Notes under the pieces: generated by a model | Databases searched by the model: none | Told to the model about the DNA's origin: nothing | What the model saw: the letters and a program-made list of their open reading frames with translations, nothing else | Assembly (NCBI GenBank): GCA_030268105.1 | Contig: BSDZ01000080.1 | Span: forward strand, 3,535,501-3,599,500 | From: Volvox africanus | Taxonomy: Eukaryota; Chlorophyta; Chlorophyceae; Chlamydomonadales; Volvocaceae | Length of the DNA stretch: 64,000 nt | Direction: 5' to 3' | Shown here: positions 48,637-61,269 of the stretch, one piece after another | How the letters are laid out: each line of letters starts with the position of its first letter | How positions within the stretch are numbered: position 1 is the stretch's first letter | Made by a program: the position numbers and the translations under genes

Positions 48637-51071
48637 TCAATCCACACCTAAGCCTCGCTTCGCCCAGTGGTCTATCCGCAGTATTCCTTTCAAGCTGGTC
48701 CCTGCGGGGCCTTGTCCTACAAGCTGCGCACCTTCAACCCCCTCTTTCGTGGGCGCCGATGTCCCTGCCGCCGCCGCCCCTCCAGGCGTCGAAGCAGCGC
48801 CCGCTCCAGGCCGCCGTGGATGTGGCGACAACACCGTCAAACCCGCGCTCCAGGGCCGCCCCCGGCCGTTGGCCGTCCCCGACCTCAATCCGCCGCCGCT
48901 GGTGGTGTTATCACCTTTCCGAGGAGACAGACCATGCATTCGGGGGGACAAGCCCCCGATGCTGCCGATAACGCTGTCGACCAGGTCGACCGCACTAAGC
49001 GCTCCGGAAGCGCGGGACTGTCGCTGCAGGGCTTCATCACGCGCGGCTGTCTCCTGCGCGTCCGCCAGGAACTGAGAATACTCGTACTTCCTGCCCTCAT
49101 GCACGGCCTTAGCCAGTGCGTCAAAGGTGAGGTGCGGCAGGGACCAGTTCCCTCCGAGGTTCAAGGGCACCTCCTTGTACTTGCGAGCGGAAAATGGGAT
49201 AGCAAAGCAACACACGAGCGATATGTGATTGTCCGCTGCCAAACACACAAGGATTCTCCATTCGCACAAACACCCTGACCCCTTCCTGTCTCCTTCCCCA
49301 TCAGACAGGCATCCAAACCATGCTTGATGCGGGTCCTCCTGAGCAAGGACACGCAGCACCCCAGGCCGGCCGCAATCCCACCCAGCTGGCTCTCACGTGC
49401 TTCAGGCGATAGGAATTGGGCACGGTCTTCAGTGTCGGCACCTCCTGCGCCATGCCCAGCGCCGCCACCGGCACAAACACCTCAGACTTGACCTGACCAG
49501 CCACCACAGCCAGGGAGCGCAGGAACTGCGGAGGTCCGGGGTCGTGGCGGGGATTGTAACTCCTAGGAAAGACGTTATAGACAACCCATCCCACAACCTC
49601 TGTCTTTCTTCCTTTTCCAAGATGTCTAACCCAAGCGGCAGGGCATGAGGTACACGCTAATGGAGCGGCTGCAGGCACTCTCGCATCGTCCTCACATCGC
49701 GCTCTAACCCCCACTCCTTCACGCACCTGCCCAAAGCACATGTGTTCTGGCAGGTTCCGGTCACAGATGCTGCTGGATCCCAGCCAGATCCGCTCCAGGG
49801 CGGGAGATGCCAAAGGACCTGTGCACATTCAACATGCTTAGTTAGAAGCGGGATACCAATACCCTCCACCTCTGCAAAGCCGCCGTCACACGAGTGTGAT
49901 GCGCCCCTAGGGGATCTGGTTCTACGAGATTTTCCACGCCGCTAATGGCCCACGCTGTCCCTACCTTCCGGCTGCACGAAACCCGCATCCCTGCACAGCC
50001 TCAAAAAGCTCTCCCAGAACAGACGCGGCGGCGGCTCCCCCGCCACCTGGCGGCACCGGCACATGGCGCCGCTGGAATGAGGGCGCAGCGCCTGACTGTA
50101 GGACATGTATGTGTTGTACAGCGCCTTGCTAAGGTCAGGGACTGAGAGGAAAGGGGTCAAGGACGGGGTAAGGAGCATTGGTGGAGCTGAAACGTGCCAC
50201 TACAGCTCAAATGTGGCTGGGTTGACTCCGGACCATGTTACCAACTGGAGGGATAGTAACGGGCTACAGTTATGATTCATTCCATGCATAGCTGGCTCAT
50301 AGGCAAAGGTGCGGTTCGGGAACGGGTCCATATTTCTTAGTAGCGAACATGATGCAGAAGCCAACGCCTGGCGCAGGTAATGGCGCTGCCTCATCCCTAT
50401 AACCAAGGGCCCATGCCTGTTTATGCGGGTCATCAACCATGCAGTGATGGGTACTGGTGCAGTGATGCCCTGACGCAGCATTTACCTTGCAGAGCCGGCA
50501 GGGCTTCCAGCGCGAGATGACCGTGCAGAACGGCGAGGCATCGGACGGCATCAACATATTCCGAAAATGACATGCCGGTAAGGGCAAAGGAGGGCTCCTT
50601 TTCCGCGAAGTTGAGGAGCCGTTCTGTGGAAGGGCGGTAAGGATGATGTTACTTGTGGAATCCTGGGATCAAGAAATGGCAGAGGCTGCCCGCACGAGAC
50701 CGTTTCGTTGCAACTGGGACTTTGAGAAGAAGATACCAACAGCCAAAGGCACGCCGAGAGGAAGGCCGTACACCTCCAGCTTCCCGCCAGGTCTTCGGCT
50801 GGAACGACGGTAATGATCATCTACTGCGGCTCTTCGGCATTTAAATCAAACTCCTTGGTGCCCCTGGTGAGAGCCTACCGATATCTGCTTCGATCAAGCC
50901 TAGCAGCTGGCCCACGGACGCCAGGGCGACCATGACATTCTCGCTGGGAAGTGAGAGCCGATCTTCAGAGCGCAAATAATCAAAGGTCTCCTCTACATGT
51001 TGCATCAAGGCGTACACCACGGCCGCGTTCGGAAGCAGGTCCTGGACCTGCCATCGACCACCGGTGAGCCG
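48637..51071 (-). CDS. Conserved-looking multi-exon protein, family not recognised
   Basis: Six exons join in phase on the minus strand: 51071-50879, 50623-50486, 50141-49965, 49818-49727, 49597-49397, 49179-48637 (stop), 447 codons plus stop, with the 5' end missing. The first four exons are helical and resemble an armadillo-like or other alpha-solenoid region (LPNAAVVYALMQHVEETFDY, MSFSEYVDAVRCLAVLHGHL, LSKALYNTYMSYSQALRP, PRLFWESFLRLCRDAGFV). The fifth starts VVGWVVYNVFPRSYNP. The last begins YKEVPLNLGGNWSLPHLTF and ends in a Gly/Ser/Ala-rich tail. No catalytic motif is seen. A plausible first exon is at 52276-52169 (MVEGRAAVVDFVTTP, ending at GAG before GTCAGA), in phase with 51071, but other exons may lie between. 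Function unknown. Confidence 0.7.
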
Positions 51072-52168
51072 CTGTGAAACAAAATGTAGTCACAAAGACA
51101 AACAAATTTTATCTCGCTTGCCTGTTCTCGATGTAGCTCGTTTGTTCGATGCCTATTTGCCTTGAACATGGCCTCTTCTACCTACTCTTCAGGCATAGAG
51201 CCAAGGAAGTAGATATGGCTTGAGTCTTCTTTAATGCTGTTCTCTACACTCCTGAATAGCTAATGTATCCTTCCTATTGGGCACGCATACGATGCAGAAC
51301 AGCAATCAAGTCCTCTTTTGAAGAAGACGACCTCTTCATCTTTTGATGGAGTTCTTAGTGAACTTATAATAATCTGAGCGCTTTCTCGCTTCGGCATGAG
51401 GTCCTCGGTGAGATGTACGTCCTTCAGCGGGCCCCAGATAGAATGCCAAAAGCAACAACTTGTGTCGCTTTGGAGCCCACAGCATATCGTTTACCGTTAA
51501 TTACTTTTAGGCTTAAACTTTCAATCTTAACCTATCAATAACGTATCGTATGGTTTCGTCGAAGGTAGCGGCAATGGATGCCCTACCCTCAGGTAATAAC
51601 CCACGGTTCTACACCAAAAACCCATTGAAAACAATATGGAATGCAGGAAACTTAATTACTGTTGAGTTTCTGAATTATCTTTGGGTTCCTAATAATGTCC
51701 AATACTTCCAGCCCTTACCAGGTCCAGCTACCTGTTGGAGACCGGGGAGACGTGACAGGCTAAGGCAAAATTGAGATTATGCACTGAAAAAATGAACTCG
51801 AGGGCAAGAGAAGTTACTACGAACCTCTGCAAAGCCCCTAACAGGGCGTTACACGCGAAAATCGCATGAACTCATCGACGAGCCTGAGAGCGCAGGCCCC
51901 AAACCCAGCAAACCAAGTACTTGCTTCGCTATTGAAGAAAAATATAGTGGGAACCAGGGCGTTCAATTTTTAAGGTTGCCCTTCGTTCGATGTCAGCTGC
52001 GTGCTGCAAGCGCCTGTGATACGACATTCACGCCAAGACGTGACTCGTCCATAGGATATGGCATGGCCGGTCCATCCAATGTAACGGAGGCTGTTTCAAT
52101 GGGCATGCGCAATTTGTCTGGGTGATCAGCGCTCCTGGAATCGCTCCTGTGAATGCAGATGGTCTGAC

Positions 52169-52276
52169 CTCAAGGTAACGTTCCAGCCCTTTCCAGCCCG
52201 CCATGCTGCTGTCGGTGAGCCCATGCAGACGCGGCGTAGTTACGAAGTCAACCACTGCCGCCCTTCCCTCCACCAT
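52169..52276 (-). CDS. Possible first exon of the unrecognised gene
   Basis: An ATG-led 36-codon stretch with coding-like composition, ending LERYLE at a GT dinucleotide in phase 0, the phase needed by the exon that starts at 51071. The donor GTCAGA is weak and the intron would be about 1.1 kb, longer than others here. Confidence 0.3.
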
Positions 52277-52294
52277 CGTTGCAACAGCCGCCAC

Positions 52295-54818
52295 ATTACT
52301 GGCCGTAGCGATGGGGAAGGGCGAAGTCGAGCAACGTCATGTGTCGAACGCAATTTTCGCAATGCCGGAACCCGGACTTTTCGCACTTCCTTTGTATTCC
52401 ATAGGATTCATTCCATTACAACGCAACTTGTTTGGCCAATGCCGACACCCCCCTACATAGCGCATTGTCCTTGTGCATACCCGCACCGTGCCCAGGCTTC
52501 GGAGAGAGGGCTCCTGGTCCAGTTCGCTTACCGCCGGTACGTTTCAGCCCACCGCCTTCTCAAGCCGATGCACGCAACTTGCACAACCGCGCTGCTTCCA
52601 TACAGCAGCGCCTTGCGCTGCCGTCAGGAACTACTCAACGAGCGCAATGAACCGCCGATTAGGCGCACCCCTCGGTCGCCCACACCGCTCTGCATCCCTG
52701 CAATCCCTGTCACACTACCAGATCATCTAACCGACTAGTTCCCTATTAACCTGCACGCTGCTACCTTACGAAGACCCCACTCCTTACCCTCTCTTTTCCT
52801 AAAGATGTTCCGCACAGGCTGAGCTGCAGCGAGCCAGTGCGGCGACAATACACCTGTACACGGAGAAAAGCCCGGGTAACAGGCCATACACCGGGCATAG
52901 AACCTTCCATAGCTATTATAAAATGACAGAATCTTTATCAATTTGCACACTCACAAGGGTGGGTCAATCAAAGGAGCACCCAGGACCAATTGCCACTCGT
53001 ATGCGCAATGCCCCGACCCCGAGCTTGGCATCAATCCGGGAATGCGCATTTAATTACCTGTTTCACCTTCTGTTTCAACTAGGACATAACGGACAGCCAA
53101 CATGACATCACGACCACTCACGATTAGTAACAGCATAAACAGCTCACTCACAGCAACGTCTTGGCCGTCACATCGTCGGCCCATGGCGGGTGCGGGTCGC
53201 ATGGGAGATGAGATGGGTGGTGGGTTTGGGGTGTGAGCCCGTTGCTGTAGGTGGAGGAGGAAGGCAGGTGGGACATCGGGAACAGTGGCGAATTGGCCGA
53301 ACACGTTGTCCATCATTTACCCGTCATGCGGCAAGAGGTATCAGGTACTGTAACGGTTCTCTGCTATCGATCACTGGACCGCGCTTTGCGAAAACCGAAA
53401 TGCGGCCTCGCTTTCAAAATTGCTAAGCCCATTCCGATTGCCCTGCGCCAAACGCAAGAACTTAAGATGGAAACTGCCCTAGACACCATCCGATGTGTCG
53501 ATACCGCTTGGCAGCCCTTCCCCAGGACAGGAGGGACGCCTCAGATAACCCCATGTCGTACAACAGCTGCACTGCTCGCTTGGTACACGGCAGGCGCTAC
53601 GCTTTCGTCCTGTAAACACAAAGCGCAAAATATGAATACAAGATGACGCCGCCTCAGACCCCAAACACTGAATATATGTCATTCTTGCATCAATTAGACG
53701 CGGCAGCGATGTTTCCTCTTCAGTAATCGCCAAGCCCTCAAGCCATGATTCATGGCAGGTGCTGCCTGGTCACAAATCTCGACAGGTCACGTAGGTGTAC
53801 GTTTTCCATTACTATGTCGTGACTGTGACATATAGCCCCTGAAAACATTCAATTCATTTCCATCTCAGCTCGCTCGCTCAGAATAAAAGCCCCCAATGCA
53901 CCTCCCTGCACTGCCCCATTGACGCATGAGAATGCTCTTACCTAGGGAGCCTGTCATCCCAATCTGCTTAACGAAAAGCTCTTTCAAAATTGCCGTCTCT
54001 ACAACGCACTTCTCAGGTATCAAATTCTGTCTACCCCGCCGACATATACATCTCATATAGCATACCACGCACCTGGATTCAGCAATACAGCAATTCAGTA
54101 CCGAAAACTCGATAAGGGACGCCATACTCGGTGCCTCAAACTTCTAAGGGCTCCCAGCATCCGAGAAACTCCAGCCTTATGGCTCCACAAGAACGGGAGA
54201 TTGCGCAGCCGCAGCGTTCGCAAAGCCACGAAATATGACACATTGCAAAACGCTGATTGGCAAGTAGGCGCTGACGAGTGCCGATCTGCTTACGCATTGG
54301 ATTCCTTACACCGAATTGCTCCGGGTCGTTAAGTTTCTTTCCAAGCTTCTATGGTTCTCGCCTACCGCCAGGCGCCCGTATCGGTGTCCACCAAAACATA
54401 GAGGCTGCGTTAAAAATGTGTGGAGGTCTATCATTACTGGTCAGCACCTCCCTACATACCTGATACAGAAACCCAGACCCGGGAAGTTTACAGGGTCAGA
54501 TGTCCTTTTGTTAGGAAGGAAAGAGCCCCGCCCTCGCCCTCAGCGGTATTCCTTCTTCCTTCTTTTTCTTATACATGTACCGCTCATCTTAACACCTTTC
54601 ACCCGGCAGGCCAGCTTGCTGCCCCTGCAGAGCCCGCTGTCGACGCCCTAGCAATCGCCACCTCCACGAGGTTTGCGGGGGTCACCATCCCAGAGCACGA
54701 ACGCCCAGGCAGCCTTTACCTTCATCGCCCTTATCCAAGACTGCACACCGCAGCCTATGCCTTTAACTGGGTCCTTACCGCCTGCAACCCCAAGTAATCA
54801 ATATTCCTTAGGAAAGCT
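52295..54818. other. Gene-poor stretch, about 2.5 kb
   Basis: No gene that I can support. ORFs at 52203-52738 (+), 53251-53646 (+) and 54420-54797 (+) have no splice or domain support. The right end is the 3' flank of the TKL kinase gene, with a minus-strand TGTAA near 54487. Bases 51072-52168 are similarly empty and may be an intron of the preceding gene. Confidence 0.4.
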
Positions 54819-57800
54819 TCAGACGATGTCACGGGGGCAGTATTTCAGCATCCGTGTCAGCTCCGCCACGATGTGTGCGCAGGACGGGCGCTCTTCAGGG
54901 TTATCGTACCAGCAGCTGCTAATCAGGCGCCGCAATGCCATCGGGCACACGCCGTCGTCTTGGGGAATTTGCAGCCGCGACTTGCGCAGTACCACCTCCC
55001 GGTAATACTCCGTCAGTGTCAGGCCCTGCGGGAAAGGAATTAACATTTTAGAGTGCGTCCAAAAGAGGCGTACGTTCGCATCAGACCCAGGGGCATGTGC
55101 ACGGATGCGGGACTGGGACCATTGCAGCAACGAAGGCAGTGAGCGCACAGCGCCGCGTTCCGAGTGTCAAGAACGCAGCAGCAGTGGCAGCAGCAATACG
55201 ATACCCGCGGATTTGCGGTGTTCTATAATTTTTTGGAAATCCATGGTACTCGTAAATTATCACAGACGCCTGACTCAGACTCCTGTCTTGATTAGGCTAG
55301 GCTAGTGGCAAACCAAGTCGGTCGGCATCGGCGGAGTTGCTCACGCTACCCCGGTCATTTCCCTGGAGCGCAACTTGGCTTCGTTCGATGCCCTGGCCCT
55401 GACCCCGCGCGCGGCAAAAGCCTCGCTAACTCACGGAGAAGGGCCGCTTCCTGGAGACCATCTCCCATAGGATGGTGCCCAGCGACCACTGCAAATGGCA
55501 TCGGAAGGGGCATCGGAAAGGGGTAAGGCAGACCGTATGGACAGAGGGCGGACGAAAGTCGCCTAAGAGAAAGGCATGGGAACTCGACAGCTAAGCTGTG
55601 AGCTCTATCAACTGTTCGCCAAACGGTGCGATGTCGGCCCAAAGAGGAGCTCCTTAAAACGACACAGCCTTGGCAATATATGATAACGCTTGTAGACGTT
55701 GTCCACAAGTTATAAAGCAACAATGATGGGCGCAATGACATTCGAACTTTTTCACTCGCCGTGGAGGACTTGGCGCTGAAAGCTGGGCTTGCGGACAAAA
55801 GTCGGAATTGAAGGACAGCGTCCATGGGAAGGGCGGGCGCACAGGACAAGGGCTCCTCCGCGACCCATTTGACGCGGCGGTTCTCCCAAGTCCATATCGC
55901 CCCATAGTCTCCCCGAATCCTCCGATGTCTAAGAAACATCCTCCCCAGCCTCCTGCTTACCGTATCACACTTGTCTGTCAACAATCCGTGCTCCGACGTG
56001 AAGCATTCTGTGCCGGGACAAGAAGCCAAGTGGGCAGGGCGTCATGGGTTCAATTCCAATGATATGGCCAAGTATGGCCCGTTCACGGGCCAGGGCTGCA
56101 GACTGGCGCCAAGGTTGGGCGAGCGGGAGCCCTAACCGTGCAATGCCCGAAGTCAAGGACTCAAGGCACGCTCTGTAGCATCACCCAGCAGCCGCCATCA
56201 CAATATCCCCGACAGATATCCTCGACCCCCCTTCTGGCATTCGTGAAGAAGGCTTGTCCTGCGCCCTTCCCGGCAACCAGCCCTTTCCTTCCCAGGATGC
56301 GACCCGTCCTTCCATTCACCCATCCCATTCGGCCCTTTGGCGGCCATGTACGCTATCAACTCACCCTCCTCCCCGCCCGGCCTGCTCTTACTCCTGTCCA
56401 CGTCCCCACCTGGCGCCATGTAGCCCACAGAGCCAACTTCGGGCGCCCTTGTGTGGATTGCATTCGACGTCTTCAGGCGAGCCAAGCCGAAATCACTAAT
56501 CTGCACGCCAGCAAAAATCACAACATCATAGACCGAAACGATTTCAGAAGCAAGCAAGGCATGCATGTGGGGACATACCAATCCCCCAATGTCATGCCGA
56601 TCCAAGCACATATAGACTACGGGGGACAGGATACATCTGGTCGAGATGTCTGCCCTTGAAGTCACAAACAATGATTTCAGCATCTCAGATAGAAAACCAT
56701 GATAGGCAACGAACCCTGAAAGGGCCCCGGAATGGCCAGCCACCACAAATACCCCTTTTTCCGCTTTCCCGTGTCCGCCCTTCTCCCGTACGCGCCTTAG
56801 CCATGCCATTGGAATCAATGAGAATATTGGCCGGCTTCAGATCTGCGTTTCAGGGAAAAAGAAAGGGCCGCAGTGAACGTTGGAAGTGAAGAGGAGGAAG
56901 CGCCTGAAGTTGGCGATCAATGGCGCAGAAATGCTCCCAGAAATGCTGTGCGCTAGCAACCAGATTATGTTACCACCGCACCTACGCCGTCATGCCAGAC
57001 GTTGCGGTCACTATCTGGCAGATGGGCAGGTAGTAGCAATAAAGATCAATGAAACGCAGCCCAGTCACTTAAAAGGTGCCGGTCTTCCACCCACCATGAC
57101 CCTGGGCCCGCTATGAGCAAACCCAACGTCAGATCACCCTGCCTGACCAGATAGACTAGACAGCAGCACCCCGCATCCCGATGAGCTCCGCAGAGGACAG
57201 ATCTGCACCAGCTTAATGCCCGGGTCTTGCAACCCACACCTTCTCCTTTTCCTGAGGAGAACACACACGTTTCCTCAGGATGCTAGTTGCCACAATTCCA
57301 TATCCGTCACAGTCGGACGCTTCACATGGGGCCCCATCATCACCAACAAGCTCCGCAGCCTAGGCCCCCTAAATAGTCCGCGGCTTCTCCTCCTCCCCGT
57401 CCTGCACCGCCGCATCCCACCCCTCCCCTCCCGTCCCCCCGGGGCCCTTCCTCCCCGCTCCCTCCCTTCCCACCTCGGTGAACAATCGCTGGAGTCCGAC
57501 CATGCAGGTATTGCAAACCCATGGCCACATCCAGTGCCACCTTCAACATCTGCCGGGTGTTAAGCTGTCCCCCACAGCGACCAGATTCGGACCATGGGCC
57601 GGTCCTCCGAGGCCCCTCAGGTGCAAATGCCCGGGGCTCCACGCCGCGATGGATCCAGGCGTCCAGAGACGTATCGCAGAGCTCCGCCAGCAGGAAGACA
57701 TGGGGCGGTTGCAAGCTGCCCCCTAGAAAGGTGACAATGTTGGGGTGGCGAAGCGGCGCCATCACCACGGCCTCCTGGACGAAGGAATGCAGCTCCGCAC

Positions 57801-59771
57801 AGCCTGCGCCGAACAGCACGTCCTGGGACAGCATCTGCGGGCGCAGCGGTCGAGGCAGCGGTCGAGGCAGCGGCAGAGCCGTCCATCGGGTTGATATTTA
57901 CAAGGTGTGGCAAAAGGGGAAACGGAAGGGGAAAAAGGCACCGGAGCCCCGCCACATTTTCAGAATGCAAGCTGCTGGGATAAGTCGGAGCAGCAGGCCG
58001 TGTGTCTGTCTGTGTACATAAATGGTCGTAGAAAACCCCCTTCTTGGTTTTGATGCATGGGTCATGGATCACTTGCAAGCAGCTTCTCGTGACAACAGAT
58101 GAAGAAAGGGCTCAAATTGGCCAAGGCACTCCCAGCGTAGGTCGCTGCCGAAATACATGAAGACATCTACCTGGGCGCCATAAGCCTCAGTTTACTTGGC
58201 TCCATGCCACCGATGGTAAGTGCCCACCTAGCTGCAGCCCTCTATTCATGGTCTCTTTGCCCCAATCCAATCAATACGCGCTCCCTGCGCGCAATCGAAC
58301 CCTCACCTTGACAGCGCAGGATTTTCCGTTATACACTGCCTTGAACACCGTACCCGCGGAGCCATGGCCCAGAGGGGGGTCATTCGACAGCTCTACCTCA
58401 GTATCCAGGTCTACTTCCAAGCTGACGCCGGCCTCGGCAGCCGCCTCCAACAGCGCGGGGGGGACTACGCTGGGCAGGGTACTCGTGAAACAATGGACGC
58501 CGTCATCGCCGTAATTGTCACCGTCACCATCTGCACCACCAAGAAGAGTAGCAGAGGTGCTTGGAGACTCGAAAATCGCAAGTTACAGCAGCGAGGAATG
58601 ACGCCGAAATACCAGGGGCCACATGGGGGTCGCCTTAACAATCCCCGCAATCGATTTCTGCAAAGACTCCGTTGCACGCTGGAGCCCAACCAGGGCGATA
58701 ATTCAACGATGGGACCGAGAGGGCAGACATGCGCCGACAATGGACAGCCACAAAAGGCAACCGCAAAACAACAACCAAGACATCCAAAGTCAGCACGGCC
58801 TGTAGCGGTCCGTAAACAACTCCAAAGGTACAACAATGACATCATCACTGCGTCTCAACAGGAGCCGCCCGGCTCCAGAACCAAGAATGCTCGTCCTCCG
58901 TATCACACATGTCACCTACAGGTCGGACTGCTCTATTTCGCAAACCGGCGAACGTACCTAGGAACGTACCTAGGTATCGCATTTCCGACTCCAAAGCATC
59001 GTCTACGTCGTCCATCAATGGCGTATGGGCACCTGGCTGATTTGGAACCGGAATGGGCATACTTTGATTTGCTTGCAGCAGTAGCGCTACGTCCACACCA
59101 CTGCCCGCGCCTCCAACATACCACATGGGGGAGCTCTGCCGATGCCGCACGAAATGCCCCGTAGAGCCGCGGCCGATTTGGGAGGCACAGGGACTGTTGG
59201 GCATGGAGACTCCCGGATAACCCATCGCGCCGTGGACCTGCGCAACGGACTTGATGTTGCCTGTGAGCGCTCGTGTCCACTCTGAGTCGCCGAGATGGTC
59301 GACGCAAGGAAGCTTCTCTTGTGGACCGATTGGAGCAACAGGATGGTGATTGAGGACAGTAATGTCCATAGAACGAGAGTAGGCGCGTTTTGTGGGAGAC
59401 TTCCAGGCGTTGGTCCGCTCCGCACTTAAAGGGGCGACAGAAGGCTGCGCCTGGTATTCCAATGTGGCCCGAGCTGGCGACTTATGCACCATCCCAGCCC
59501 ATGAAGAACGAGCCAATTTCTCTGAGAGGTAGCTGAAAGCGCTGCGCTTGCTTGGCGCGACATTGATATCCTCCTTTTTCACTATTACGTCAGACAGCTC
59601 ATCTTCAGCTCCTTGTGGGTGGATGTATAATTGAGTTGATAAACTATTTGATAAACATTCCGGTGAAGAGCTTGAAGCTGGCGGTCTCGATAATTCCGAG
59701 CTTGGCTTCTGCACTTCTACGACTTCCACTTGCTCTTTCACAAACAAGCGTTTCAACGCGGATTTCATCAT
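54819..59771 (-). CDS. Tyrosine-kinase-like (Raf/MAP3K-type) Ser/Thr kinase
   Basis: Eight exons on the minus strand: 59771-58970, 58530-58307, 57834-57474, 56842-56796, 56500-56410, 56007-55961, 55488-55435, 55025-54819. All phases agree; 610 residues. Catalytic parts: Gly loop LGHGSAGTV (321-329), SCAVK with K342, helix-C region with SFVQEAVVMAPLRHPNIV, VHRDLKPANILID (D463), ISDFGLARL (D481), GYMAPE (E509), then WSLGTILWEMVSRKRPFS and CWYDNPEERPS near the end. This is the TKL pattern (plant Raf-like and CTR1-like MAP3Ks); upstream signal and target are unknown. About 25 extra residues sit between helices D and E (RGVEPRAFAPEGP region). The first 315 residues have no known domain. The donor of exon 4 is AAG then GCGCGT, so a GC-AG intron is required. 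Exon 1 ends at one of two identical donors 12 bp apart. All key residues are present. Confidence 0.92.
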
Positions 59772-60688
59772 AAATTTTATGTATTAATCAGATGAAAATA
59801 ATCGGTGCTTATCAAAAGGTGCTTCAGCCACAGCCGAGCTAGATAGTGTGAGGAAAGTTTTCATTTGGGCGCCACTGGAACATGGACGTAGTTCAGACAT
59901 TTAACTTCCGACATTGAGGCCCTTTAAAACTAAGAGGATTATAAGGCGCTGTGCAGCCAAGCATCATGGCGCATCACGTTCCAAAGGTGAAGGCTGTACA
60001 GCCACAAATTCTTGCCTAATATCATTTAAGTCTTTTGTTGATGTTGATAAAAATAGTTTCTAAGAAGATCAAACAATTCAATTTGTAACACGTTTGACCA
60101 AGTAAAAATTAACTGGAGATGCATTACTAATGGAAATTGTGTTAATGATTGGGAAGGACGATGGCTTAAGGAGTCGAAAAGTGGTTAAAATTAAACCCTT
60201 TAGTTGCTCGTCCCGTTATGCTATGAAATAGGCTATTTCTGTCCTTCGCTATAGGATGAAGCTATTGAAGCTATTATACTTTATCTTAAGGATGCATTGA
60301 AAACTTTGTACCCGTGTCCTGAATGGCCGGTACTTAGCACGGCTGCAATCTGGAAGGTGGATGTAATATAAATTCTTAGCTTTATAACCATATTTCTCTA
60401 TAACACAAAAGGATGTTTGGTTCTGAAGCAATGGCGAAAAGTGGTTATTGCGGCTGTGTTGTTACGTACTCATTACCAGTATCTAGCAGATCTGCAGGTG
60501 CAATTTAAAGAAATGTTATATCACTTTGCCTGGAAGAGTTGTTTTGCGTGGGTTGAAGATCCGCACAGCTGCCTGCACCTTTACCCGCCGCTAGCAACCT
60601 TAGCAACAAGCGTGAACGCTTATAGAGCCTTATATTAATATCTCGCTAGCTCATCAAAGCTAACTTGCAGGTGACGTAATTTGAGCTG
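59772..60688. other. Upstream region of the TKL kinase gene
   Basis: AT-rich promoter-side DNA leading into the copia structure. Small ORFs at 60249-60431 (-) and 60417-60638 (+) are unsupported. Confidence 0.4.
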
Positions 60689-60754
60689 TGTAACCTATCG
60701 TGCCTATCGCTCCTGAGCTATTCCTCGAGCCTTACTCGCACATTCTGTTACATC
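60689..60754. repeat. 66-bp direct repeat, left copy, with TGTAAC...GTTACA ends
   Basis: This 66-bp segment occurs again at 62232-62297 in the same orientation with one mismatch seen (G for C near 60738/62281). It starts TGTAAC and ends GTTACATC, so its ends are inverted repeats of each other, as in short LTRs (TG...CA). Confidence 0.9.
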
Positions 60755-61269
60755 CACTCAAATTTCGTCAGGTTATGAGCCCCGCCTAAGGCGGCGAAAT
60801 GGAGACACCGGTTCGCTCAGTGTATAATGAGAAGCTTTCACTTAGAATCGTTCAGTGTGGATTCTGAGGTCAAAGGCAGCGATCACTGCAGCCAAGGCCG
60901 GTGGGGCGTTGTCGCAGCCCCGAGACGATACCAACGCGGACAAGCATGAATCCGCAAAATCAGTAATCGTCAACCTTCTCGAAGACGGAGATCTAGACCT
61001 CTGGGAGAAACATGACGACATCAAGGAGCTCTACGAGGCTCTGGAGAAGCGATACAAGGACATGATGATCGCACGAAAGCCGGTCCTCTGGAAGCAACTG
61101 AGCAGTGTAAAGATGAAGCCTGGAGAGAGCCTCAGGAGCTATATGAAAAGGATCAAGGATCTCGTCGCAGAGCTCAAGGAGTGCGGTGATACGGTATCAG
61201 ATTCAAACGCAATCACGCACGCGTTGACCGGCCTCACGTCATCGTATAAACAATTTACCAACTCCTTCT
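60747..61269 (+). mobile_element. Ty1/copia leader and gag fragment, left arm of a snap-back
   Basis: Left arm of a 523-bp inverted repeat. A leader with a primer-site-like GGTTATGAGCCC near 60771 is followed by gag sequence open from about 60855. The protein shows the copia capsid (UBN2-type) pattern DLWEKHDDIKELYEALEKRY, KQLSSVKMKPGESLRSYMKR and LTGLTSSYKQFTNSF. After 61269 the sequence leaves copia gag (AGQPGSQPAPTAGT, then TGA at 61314-61316), so the element is broken there and lacks zinc knuckle, protease, integrase and RT. This arm is about 99% identical to the right arm. Confidence 0.9.

Noticed and set aside
51550..51774. 74-codon + ORF
   Set aside because: Lies in AT-rich DNA that is probably an intron or flank; no splice or domain support.
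56030..56062. tRNA-like T-loop GGGTTCAATTCC with an A-box-like AAGCCAAGTGGG just upstream
   Set aside because: The two boxes are too close for a tRNA, no acceptor stem pairs, and the stretch overlaps an exon boundary of the TKL kinase on the other strand.
60842..61024. Small minus ORF in the copia left arm, also seen as a plus ORF at 61960-62142
   Set aside because: Both are the antisense of the same gag segment in the two inverted arms, not a conserved gene.
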